DNA of 43,439 nt from Candidatus Omnitrophota bacterium (lineage in GTDB: Bacteria; Omnitrophota; Gorgyraeia; Gorgyraeales; Gorgyraeaceae), in the NCBI GenBank assembly GCA_030649895.1, contig JAUSEX010000037.1, forward strand, positions 67,815-111,253, written 5' to 3'. Under the pieces are notes generated by a model. It made no database searches. It was not told where the DNA came from and was given only the letters and a program-made list of their open reading frames with translations. Below, piece after piece: positions 1 to 6,895 of this stretch (within the stretch, counting starts at the first letter, position 1; the number at the start of each line of letters is the position of its first letter). The position numbers and the translations under genes were made by a program.

Positions 1-690
1 TACAGCGAAGACGACAGGCTTATGGAAAACAGCAAGGTTATAGACGGGGAAGACCCTTCGCTTGGGAATTTGGGATTGGGCATAAGATATGAGCTGATGG
101 AAAATCTTGCGCTGGAAAACGTATACGAAAGGACCAATGACCCGCAGGATTGCCCGCGCGGACTTCTTAACGATTCTTATGTGACTACGGAAACAAAGAA
201 TGGCATGGTGCTGGACAAAATGGTTCCATTTTTGTATGATCAGGGGTTTTTTGATCTGCCTCCATACGATTATTACGGTATTTATAAAACGAAATTGATC
301 TATAAACCGTTTTCGAGGCTTACTGGTATATTGAGTTTTACAAAAAATGACAACAAGCATACCATAGGCCTGGATGACAATATAAATCATATCGGTATGG
401 AGCTTGATTATGCGCATAATGAAAAATTATCATTCGGTTTTAAATACACATACTCGAAGGTTATCGATATTTACAGGCAGAATAAAGGAGAGGGAGTCCA
501 CTATGACGGCCATCATAACATATTTTTGAATATGAATTATTCTATAGATGAGTATCAAAACTTTATGATGGAGTTCGGAGAATTTATAGGTTATACGCCG
601 ATGGAAGGTTTATACGAACCCGGGAAATGGTCTTTGTCTACGCTGGACACGCAGCATATATTCAGGATGTATTATAATAGGAAGTTTTAA
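1..690 (+). CDS. Outer-membrane beta-barrel protein, C-terminal part (5' truncated)
   Basis: The reading frame is open from the first base of the window, so the gene begins upstream; 229 codons plus a TAA stop are visible. The protein shows alternating hydrophobic and polar residues with many aromatic positions, such as FGFKYTYSKVI and HNIFLNMNYSI, and it ends in a terminal Phe (YYNRKF). A C-terminal Phe is the usual BAM recognition residue of outer-membrane barrels. No specific porin family is recognised. It lies upstream of a ROK regulator and a sugar symporter, so a role in carbohydrate uptake across the outer membrane is possible but inferred only from position. The 83-bp gap to the next start contains a copy of the leader repeat. 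Confidence 0.6.
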   Translation, partial: YSEDDRLMENSKVIDGEDPSLGNLGLGIRYELMENLALENVYERTNDPQDCPRGLLNDSYVTTETKNGMVLDKMVPFLYDQGFFDLPPYDYYGIYKTKLIYKPFSRLTGILSFTKNDNKHTIGLDDNINHIGMELDYAHNEKLSFGFKYTYSKVIDIYRQNKGEGVHYDGHHNIFLNMNYSIDEYQNFMMEFGEFIGYTPMEGLYEPGKWSLSTLDTQHIFRMYYNRKF

Positions 691-708
691 AACTAAGTTG
701 AAGCAATA

Positions 709-767
709 GGTCCCTCGCCTGGATAAATCGAAGCTCGGGACAAATTTTGCTTCGCAAAATTTGGAGG
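709..767 (+). repeat. Leader repeat, copy A (hairpin plus ribosome-binding site)
   Basis: This is one unit of a dispersed repeat also found before four other genes. It contains ggtccctcgcc, a variable middle, then a perfect hairpin: AAATTTTGC (742-750), loop TTC, GCAAAATTT (754-762). The 3' side runs directly into the GGAGG (763-767) that serves the ATG at 773. The hairpin closes with a C-G pair (GC-TTC-GC) where copies B and C have a T-A pair (GT-TTC-AC), so pairing is kept while sequence changes. Confidence 0.75.
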
Positions 768-772
768 TAGTT

Positions 773-2011
773 ATGCCTATCAGAAAAGGCAGGATGTACG
801 ACAATTATATATTTTCAGACCACGAGAGAAAGAATTTCTCAATACTAGAACTCATACGCAGGAACGGGCCTATTACAAGGGCTGATATATCAAAGGTTAC
901 AGACCTGAATATAGTCACTGTTTCTAATTATATAAACAGCTATATTGAAAAAGGCCTGGTTTCGGAAGGCGGCATGGAAGCATCTACGGGCGGCAGAAAG
1001 CCTACCATTGTCAAACTGAACGACGACAATGTGTACGCTATAGGGATTGATCTGGGCCACATGGATGCATCCGGCGCAACTATGATAGGACTGGTTACAA
1101 ATCTGGCTGGCAAGATTATAACCAAGATTAAAAAAATCAGGACAAAAGATGCCATGGACAAGATTATAGAAAATTCACTAGAACTGATTGATGAATTATC
1201 CAAGAAAAAAGGCGTAGACAAAAACAAAATAAAAGGCGTGGGCATAGGAATAGGCGGAGTTATAGACGAGCATTTGGGCACAGTTAGGGATTCTACAAAG
1301 AACGGGATAAGAACAAGCTACCTTTCCATAAAAGGGATGATTGAGCAGAGGTTTGGCATCCCGTCTTTTATAGGAAACGACGCTACATTTGCTGCGTTTG
1401 GAGAAAAGATGCACGCTTTGCCTATGGATATACAGGATGCAATTTATATGTATTCCGACGTAGGAAGCGGCATTATTATTAAAGGCGCTATGTATTGCGG
1501 GGCGTCGGGAAGCGCGGGAGAGATAAGAATTAATTATCCGCGCAACGGAGAATACCTGCAGGCTTCGAAAAACCTCTCTTTCCTTCTTCCCACGGGCCTT
1601 GATCTAGGGCTGGTAAACCAGGTTAAAAAACTTGTAAAAGAGAACGATGTCAAAACAAAGATACTTGAGTTTTGCGATAATAAAATAGACAATCTCACAG
1701 TGGGCCATATTATAGAAGCTGCAAAGGTAGGGGATGTGCTTGCAATAGAACTTCTGGAAGACGGGGCTGTGAATCTGGGGATAAGGATTGCGTATCTTGT
1801 AAATTTATTTAATCCGGAGATAGTTGTTGTTGGCGGAGGAATTGAAAAAGCAGGGAGCTTGCTGCTGGAACCCTTAAGAAGAACTGTAAGAAAATGGGCA
1901 TTTGAAGAGCCTGCGAATGTTGTTAAAATAATTCCGGCAAGGCTTGGGGAAGATTCAGTTGCTCTTGGCGCAGCAAGCGTTGTAATAAGAGATGTTTTTA
2001 TACAGGCCTGA
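773..2011 (+). CDS. ROK-family transcriptional regulator (NagC/XylR type)
   Basis: The N-terminus carries a winged helix-turn-helix (about residues 15-65; NGPITRADISKVTDLNIVTV). A ROK sugar-kinase fold follows, with the phosphate-type loop GVGIGIGGVID, the acidic motif FIGNDATFAAFGE and the C-terminal NPEIVVVGGGIEKAG. ROK regulators bind a sugar or sugar phosphate and repress uptake and catabolic genes. Oddly, the Cys-rich zinc motif typical of ROK proteins is not apparent: the segment reads YCGASGSAGEIRINYP, with one Cys and no GH. The start is ATG 773, five bases after GGAGG; an in-frame TTG at 761 lies within the leader hairpin and is rejected. The gene precedes a GPH sugar symporter, its likely target. 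The class is confident; the ligand is unknown. Confidence 0.9.
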   Translation: MPIRKGRMYDNYIFSDHERKNFSILELIRRNGPITRADISKVTDLNIVTVSNYINSYIEKGLVSEGGMEASTGGRKPTIVKLNDDNVYAIGIDLGHMDASGATMIGLVTNLAGKIITKIKKIRTKDAMDKIIENSLELIDELSKKKGVDKNKIKGVGIGIGGVIDEHLGTVRDSTKNGIRTSYLSIKGMIEQRFGIPSFIGNDATFAAFGEKMHALPMDIQDAIYMYSDVGSGIIIKGAMYCGASGSAGEIRINYPRNGEYLQASKNLSFLLPTGLDLGLVNQVKKLVKENDVKTKILEFCDNKIDNLTVGHIIEAAKVGDVLAIELLEDGAVNLGIRIAYLVNLFNPEIVVVGGGIEKAGSLLLEPLRRTVRKWAFEEPANVVKIIPARLGEDSVALGAASVVIRDVFIQA

Positions 2012-2069
2012 GTTTGCACATTGACTTGTATTCGCTCACTAATAATATTGTGCATACCGAATTTTCTGT

Positions 2070-2075
2070 TATAAT
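2070..2075 (+). promoter_or_regulatory. Candidate -10 box for the symporter gene
   Basis: TATAAT at 2070-2075 is a perfect -10 hexamer 65 bp before the symporter start. The matching -35 is weak (TTGTGC at 2048-2053, 16-bp spacer). A TTGACT at 2021-2026 could serve a second upstream start with TAATAT at 2043-2048. Either would transcribe the symporter apart from the ROK gene. Confidence 0.45.
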
Positions 2076-2092
2076 ATAAAATTGTGTTCTTC

Positions 2093-2114
2093 ATAAGTAA
2101 AAAATATTACTTAT
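2093..2114. promoter_or_regulatory. Inverted repeat, candidate operator
   Basis: ATAAGTAA (2093-2100), a 6-base spacer AAAATA, then TTACTTAT (2107-2114): a perfect 8-bp inverted repeat. It lies between the candidate -10 box and the symporter start codon, where a bound repressor would block transcription. AT-rich dyads are usual for ROK regulators, so the adjacent ROK protein is the natural candidate ligand; that link is inference. Confidence 0.45.
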
Positions 2115-2139
2115 TTTAGAATTAGAAAGGAAGTGATTA

Positions 2140-3651
2140 ATGCAACAAAAAATGCATCAGACAGCCCGCCATGTAACATCTCCTGAAGATCGCGTTCCTG
2201 TTTTTCAAAAAGCTATATACAGCATAGGAGGGCTTGTTAATAGCCTTCAGGCTGCCGCTCTTGGAGCGATGGTCATTGTTTTGAACATTGGATTAGGCAT
2301 GAATCCCGCTTTAGTAGGCATAGTGGGGGCCCTTCCCCGCCTTGTCGACGCCATATCAGACCCTGTTACCGGTTACTTTTCAGATAATATTCGAACTCGA
2401 TGGGGGCGCCGCAGGCCTGTTATATTATTTGGAGCGATTACAGGAGGGATTTTATACGCATTGATGTTCCAACTATATAAAGGGCATAGCGAAAGTTTCT
2501 ATTTCTGGTATTTCGCGCTTTTTCAGTCGCTCTATTTCCTTGGATTTACCTGTTTTTCAATTCCATGGATCGCGCTGGGGTATGAAATGACGCCGGATTA
2601 TCATGAGCGGACACGATTGCAGGGGGTTAGCAATTTTGTCGGTCAATTTGCATGGGTGATCGCTCCATGGTTCTTCAAAATCATGGACAATAAGAGCATG
2701 TTCACAGATATTGTTCATGGAGCGCGAGTCCTTTCAATAGTCCTTGGCGCTTTTATGATGGTTGGCGGCATACTTCCAGCTATTTTCAATAAAGAGCGTT
2801 TCGGAAATTTACCGAAACCTAAAAGAGAAAAAGGGGCTTGGAACATTACTAAAGACTTCTTCAGAGGTTTTGCGGTCACTTTCAAATGCCGTCCGTTTGT
2901 TAAGCTTTGCGCGGCAACATTCTTGATCTTCAACGGATTTATGCTCGCTTCCGCTTTCTCAGCCTATGTTATCTTCTTTTATGTTTATAGGGGCGATTAT
3001 TCAAAAGGTGGAACATTGCTCGGCTGGTTTGGATCAATTAGTTCCGTGTGTACTTTCTGCGTTATCTTCATAGCCACATGGATCTCCACAAAGATCGGAA
3101 AGCGAAACACTTTTTTAATTACTGTTTCTATTTCAATCATTGGCTACGCTTTGAAATGGATAGGGTATAATCCCAATCACCCGTACTTACTACTGATCGC
3201 TGCTCCATTCATAGCGTTTGGTCTGGGATCGCTTTTCACGCTGGTCGGCTCTATGGTAGCCGATGTTTGTGATGCTGACGAACTTGAAACCGGCACGCGC
3301 AGAGAAGGAATGTTTGGCGCTGTTTACTGGTGGATGGTAAAACTAGGGTTGGCAGTTTCATCGCTTCTTTCTGGGATTCTCATTAACGCGACCGGCTTTA
3401 ATATTGCATTAGGCGCTAACCAAACAGTCAAAGCTTTATTGTATATGCGGCTCTTTGATATCTGCATTCCGATCGTAACCTCTTTAGCCGCTATTTTCAT
3501 TATTATGACCTTTGATATCTCAGAGGTTAAGGCGTATGACATTCGTAAGCAGGTCGAAAGACGAAGAGAAGAAAGGCGGAGCGAAGAAAGGCAAGAAGCA
3601 GGAAGGCGAGAAGAAGAAAGACGTAATAAAGAAAGACGAAACGAGGCGTAG
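2140..3651 (+). CDS. GPH-family (MelB-like) sugar:cation symporter
   Basis: A 503-residue membrane protein of the major facilitator superfamily. The first helices hold a GPH-type signature (LPRLVDAISDPVTGYFSDN followed by RTRWGRRRP), and a later cytoplasmic loop has the conserved ADVCDADELETGTRREGMF. These match glycoside-pentoside-hexuronide:cation symporters, which import sugars with Na+ or H+. A ribosome-binding site AAGGAAG precedes ATG 2140. The family usually ends near 440-470 residues. Here a highly charged tail of about 35 residues follows the last helix, rich in Arg and Glu (RRREERRSEERQ and similar), encoded by an almost pure purine tract (about 3555-3645). The substrate cannot be told. 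The upstream ROK gene supports a sugar operon. Confidence 0.9.
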   Translation: MQQKMHQTARHVTSPEDRVPVFQKAIYSIGGLVNSLQAAALGAMVIVLNIGLGMNPALVGIVGALPRLVDAISDPVTGYFSDNIRTRWGRRRPVILFGAITGGILYALMFQLYKGHSESFYFWYFALFQSLYFLGFTCFSIPWIALGYEMTPDYHERTRLQGVSNFVGQFAWVIAPWFFKIMDNKSMFTDIVHGARVLSIVLGAFMMVGGILPAIFNKERFGNLPKPKREKGAWNITKDFFRGFAVTFKCRPFVKLCAATFLIFNGFMLASAFSAYVIFFYVYRGDYSKGGTLLGWFGSISSVCTFCVIFIATWISTKIGKRNTFLITVSISIIGYALKWIGYNPNHPYLLLIAAPFIAFGLGSLFTLVGSMVADVCDADELETGTRREGMFGAVYWWMVKLGLAVSSLLSGILINATGFNIALGANQTVKALLYMRLFDICIPIVTSLAAIFIIMTFDISEVKAYDIRKQVERRREERRSEERQEAGRREEERRNKERRNEA

Positions 3652-3703
3652 CATAGACTTCAATAGTACGCTTCGTAAGTGTAAAGAAATTATTCAGGAT
3701 GCT

Positions 3704-3753
3704 ACCGTATCATAACCGTATCAATTGACAAAATAATAATAATATGATATACT
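3704..3753 (+). promoter_or_regulatory. Efflux operon promoter with direct repeats
   Basis: TTGACA (3725-3730), a 17-bp spacer and TATACT (3748-3753) form a near-consensus sigma-70 promoter about 20 bp before the start of the TolC-like gene. Immediately upstream are two copies of the 9-mer ACCGTATCA (3704-3712 and 3715-3723), exactly 11 bp apart, about one helical turn. A third copy lies at 3839-3847 inside the gene. The arrangement suggests regulator half-sites overlapping the -35 region. Confidence 0.65.
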
Positions 3754-3772
3754 TCTCGAAACAGGAGAAGGG

Positions 3773-5587
3773 ATGGTTATAAAGCGCGCCGTATTATTTT
3801 ATTTCTTTGTATTTATTGCAGTTACAGCAATTAGTCCTACCGTATCATCAATATACAGCCAATCTCAGGAAGATATAACCCAATACATAATAGATTTATC
3901 AAAAGATATATATAGTTCTATCCAGAAACCTGATCCATCTATTATATATAACTCAAACGGAGAGGTAAAACTTAAGCTTTTTCTATCGCCATGGGGGGAG
4001 CTTAAAGATGTTTATGTCTCAGAGTCATCAGAGAGCAGGGAGTTGGATAATTTATGCTTGAAAACAGCGTGGCTTTATAAAAGATACCAGCCATTTCCCG
4101 AGGCTCTTGGAAATGAAGATTTATGGATAGATGTGCCTATTATATTTGAGGTGGGAAGCGAAGAAACAATCGTGAAAGGCAATGGATGGAAGGCGAAAGA
4201 TGCAAAAGAGGCTGGCCCGGTAGCGACGAATCTGGGTATCAATGATGCGGTGGATATAGCGTTGGAAAATCACATGGCTAGTAAAATAGCCCAGGAAGAA
4301 ATAGAGCTGTCTAAATTAAAAATAAGAGAAGCAAAACGCGCGCTTTATCCAGCAGCTACTGCGAATTATATGGAGACTACGGGAAAGACTTCAGGGATCA
4401 CTCAGGATTTTACGGACAAGGAATACAAGCTTAAATTTGAGTACCCATTGTATTATGGATGGAGATTAAAATATGCGGTTGAGCAGGCTAGGAGCAACCT
4501 GAAGGCATCCACCTTGAATTACGATAAGGCTTTGCAGGATCTCAGAGGAGAGGTGGAGTCAGCGTTCTATGCGTATTTGGCCTGCAAGATGGATTTAAAA
4601 TTACATAAAGAGCTTTTAGAAGAGACTAGCAGCATTTTTATCAGAGGCAAGAAAAAGTTAGAGCTCGGGCTTATTATCAAAGCGGAATTTTTACAATTAG
4701 AGTCGCAGATGCAGCAGATAAGTTACCAGGTTATATCCAGCGAAAATGAATTGGCTATGGCTAAACTTGCATTGACGCAGGCGATAAATGTTAAAGACGG
4801 GGAGAGGGCTATGGAGATAATAGATAAACAGCCCGGCAAAGACCTGGAGCCTGTTATGATAGATGTGAGCCTTGAGGAATGTATTGACCTGGCTTTTCAA
4901 TCCAGGCCGGACCTCAAGTCTAAAGAATATATGCTGGAATTTAATGACTATGAGCGCAAGATTACCCAGAGCAAGAATCAGCTCAAGGTAGACCTTACCG
5001 GAACGTATGGCAAGTCCGGAGGCGCATATAAAAGTGAGACGTTAAATATGACGCCTGATTGGTATCTCGGGCTTAAGGTTACAAAGCCTCTTGGCGGCAA
5101 CACGCTTTCCAGCGCATACACAAAGGACAAGACAAGCCAGAAACACGGGCAGTCCACAAGGACTGAGTCCGTAAGTAAATCCGTAGAGTTGGGGCTGTTA
5201 GACGGGCTTCAGCATTTTTCCGAAGAAAAATCAGCGGAGATAGGATATAAAAAAGCAATGGATGAGGTGCAGCAGATAAAGGATACCGTAGTAAAAGAGG
5301 TGCAGGATGCGTATCTAAATTATAAAAAAGGCCTGGTGCAAGTAAATACAAATATGAATAAAATTAAATACAGGGAAGAGGAGCTTAAAATCACCAAGGC
5401 TCGCGCAGAATTAAATGAGGCGTCGCTATCGGAATTAGCTCAGGCTCATATGAGCTTTACGGATGAGAAGGCTTTTTACGTAGAAGCGCTCGGGGCCCTG
5501 CATCAGTCTCTGGCGAAATTAAATAAAGCCACAGGATATACGCTATTTTTGGATGACGAGAATTTTAAATTGGCGAATACAAAATAG
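3773..5587 (+). CDS. TolC-like outer-membrane efflux protein with N-terminal TonB_C-like domain
   Basis: The start ATG 3773 is preceded by AGGAG. Residues 5-27 form a signal peptide. Residues about 50-128 resemble the C-terminal domain of TonB: a GEVKLKLFLSPWGELKDVYV hairpin, an SSESRELDN helix start, PFPEAL, then WIDVPIIFEV. Residues about 150-595 are an outer-membrane efflux (OEP/TolC) domain with long coiled-coil helices in two repeats (each opening with a motif like INDAVDIALENH or SLEECIDLAFQSRPDL). Typical TolC proteins are 420-500 residues; the extra N-terminal domain accounts for the 604. It would form the outer-membrane channel for the adaptor and RND pumps encoded next. A TonB_C domain ahead of a TolC channel is unusual; it may contact peptidoglycan or the adaptor, but this is not known. 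Confidence 0.85.
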   Translation: MVIKRAVLFYFFVFIAVTAISPTVSSIYSQSQEDITQYIIDLSKDIYSSIQKPDPSIIYNSNGEVKLKLFLSPWGELKDVYVSESSESRELDNLCLKTAWLYKRYQPFPEALGNEDLWIDVPIIFEVGSEETIVKGNGWKAKDAKEAGPVATNLGINDAVDIALENHMASKIAQEEIELSKLKIREAKRALYPAATANYMETTGKTSGITQDFTDKEYKLKFEYPLYYGWRLKYAVEQARSNLKASTLNYDKALQDLRGEVESAFYAYLACKMDLKLHKELLEETSSIFIRGKKKLELGLIIKAEFLQLESQMQQISYQVISSENELAMAKLALTQAINVKDGERAMEIIDKQPGKDLEPVMIDVSLEECIDLAFQSRPDLKSKEYMLEFNDYERKITQSKNQLKVDLTGTYGKSGGAYKSETLNMTPDWYLGLKVTKPLGGNTLSSAYTKDKTSQKHGQSTRTESVSKSVELGLLDGLQHFSEEKSAEIGYKKAMDEVQQIKDTVVKEVQDAYLNYKKGLVQVNTNMNKIKYREEELKITKARAELNEASLSELAQAHMSFTDEKAFYVEALGALHQSLAKLNKATGYTLFLDDENFKLANTK

Positions 5588-5672
5588 TTCTCGACTCGGC
5601 CATTTTGTAGCCTAGCTCGAACAATATTAGTTATTCTTCGAGCGAAGACACCAAGGGCGCAGAAGTCGAGAA
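5588..5672. repeat. Long imperfect hairpin in the spacer before the adaptor gene
   Basis: The 99-bp gap between the TolC-like gene and the adaptor gene is framed by TTCTCGACT (5588-5596) and its exact reverse complement AGTCGAGAA (5664-5672). A second nested pair is GCTCGA (5615-5620) with TCGAGC (5638-5643). The 12-mer at 5662-5673 recurs in reverse complement at 43423-43434 in the comEC-like gene. It looks like a palindromic element inside the operon, not a terminator, since no T-run follows. Confidence 0.5.
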
Positions 5673-5686
5673 GATAAAGGGAGATT

Positions 5687-6895
5687 ATGAAAAATAAATT
5701 AAAGTTTTTGATTGTAGGTTTTATAGCTTTGTGGGTGGTGATTTTCGGGTTGATGTGGATGAAGGCGTTGACAAAAAAAGAAGGGGTGAAAGATATAGCT
5801 TCTTTTAAACAGGCGATGAACAAAATAGTCTCAAAAGGGACTGTTAAAGATATGGGCCAGGGTACAGAAGAACGGCAAAAAGAGACAGAGGAGGTACCTG
5901 TAAGGTGCTATAAGGTTACGCCTATGGATTTTAAAGATGATCTGCCTGTAATGGGAACAGTAAAAGGCGGGTTGGAGATACCGCTTAAATTTGAAATTAA
6001 CGGAGTTATCGAGGCTATTAATTTCAGGGAAGGCGATATGATAAGCAGAGGAGATGTGATAGCGTCTCTTAATAAAAAAGACGGCCAGTTGAAGGTTGAT
6101 TACGCAAAGGCTAAAGCGGAATCCGCCAAAACCCAGGCCCTGGCTGCAAAAAAGAAATACGAAACTCATAAGAGTCTTTATGATATCGGAGCGATAATAA
6201 AAGCAAAACTGGAAGAAGTGGAGCTTGAGGCAAAAAGCGCTGGCGAGCAGGCAAAAACAGCAGAGGTGGAGGTAAAGTCAGCTGAAGCAGAGCTTAAGAA
6301 GACAGACATGATTGCTTCGTGTGAAGGCGTTATGGGTACGAGAGAGGCAGAGGCGGGGGAATTTGTTACGCCGAACAATAAGATCGCGACTCTTTACGAT
6401 ATAAGCGAGATATTTGTAGAGCTGGGCATAGTAGAAAAGGACGTGGACAAGGTTACGATTGGCCAGGATGTCGTAGTGACGGTGGACGCGCATTCAGGCG
6501 TGACGTTTAAAGGCAAGATAGATTATCTCTATCCCGTCATAGAGGGGAAATCCAGGACGCTTACTGCTAAAGTAAGGCTTCAGAACCCTGACGTGCAGCT
6601 TTTACCAGGGATGTTTGCGAGGGCCATGATAACAGTCGCTGAATTCAAAAACGCGTTAGTGATACCCAGCCTAAGCTTGACCAAAAAAGACGAAGGATAC
6701 ACTGTGGCCGCGGTTGATGTTCAGAATAAGATAAGGATTAAACCAGTCAAAGTAGAATACATTACTACGGATTATTCCGTTATAGGCGAAGGCCTTAGCG
6801 AAGGCGAGTTAGTAGTAACAGAGACGCCTCAGGAATTAAAAGAAGAGATGCTGGTTCAAGTTATAGAAGTCCAGGAAAACACCACTGCTCAATGA
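5687..6895 (+). CDS. RND efflux periplasmic adaptor (membrane fusion protein)
   Basis: One N-terminal membrane anchor (residues 4-24) precedes a barrel-sandwich half motif (GVIEAINFREGDMISRGDVI, about residues 105-125). An alpha-helical hairpin rich in Ala, Lys and Glu (about 125-200) is followed by the second half (SCEGVMGTREAEAGEFVTPN) and beta-barrel and membrane-proximal domains ending near residue 400. This is the usual order in HlyD/AcrA-type adaptors, which join an inner-membrane RND pump to a TolC channel. The ribosome-binding site GGGAG lies before ATG 5687. The stop overlaps the start of the first pump gene by four bases (ATGA), indicating coupled translation. Confidence 0.92.
   Translation: MKNKLKFLIVGFIALWVVIFGLMWMKALTKKEGVKDIASFKQAMNKIVSKGTVKDMGQGTEERQKETEEVPVRCYKVTPMDFKDDLPVMGTVKGGLEIPLKFEINGVIEAINFREGDMISRGDVIASLNKKDGQLKVDYAKAKAESAKTQALAAKKKYETHKSLYDIGAIIKAKLEEVELEAKSAGEQAKTAEVEVKSAEAELKKTDMIASCEGVMGTREAEAGEFVTPNNKIATLYDISEIFVELGIVEKDVDKVTIGQDVVVTVDAHSGVTFKGKIDYLYPVIEGKSRTLTAKVRLQNPDVQLLPGMFARAMITVAEFKNALVIPSLSLTKKDEGYTVAAVDVQNKIRIKPVKVEYITTDYSVIGEGLSEGELVVTETPQELKEEMLVQVIEVQENTTAQ

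Noticed and set aside
709-767. Leader hairpins as Rho-independent terminators
   Set aside because: The AT-rich stems are followed by GGAGG and a start codon, not by a T-run, so a terminator role is unlikely although upstream transcripts may be affected.
761-772. Upstream TTG starts for the genes at 773, 13832 and 18218
   Set aside because: These TTG codons fall inside the repeat hairpin or its ribosome-binding site; the ATG starts just after GGAGG are better placed.
3512-3715. Lys-rich 67-codon ORF overlapping the symporter 3' end
   Set aside because: It is the purine-rich tract read in another frame; the symporter frame is supported by conserved membrane helices, and no ribosome-binding site or family supports the ORF.
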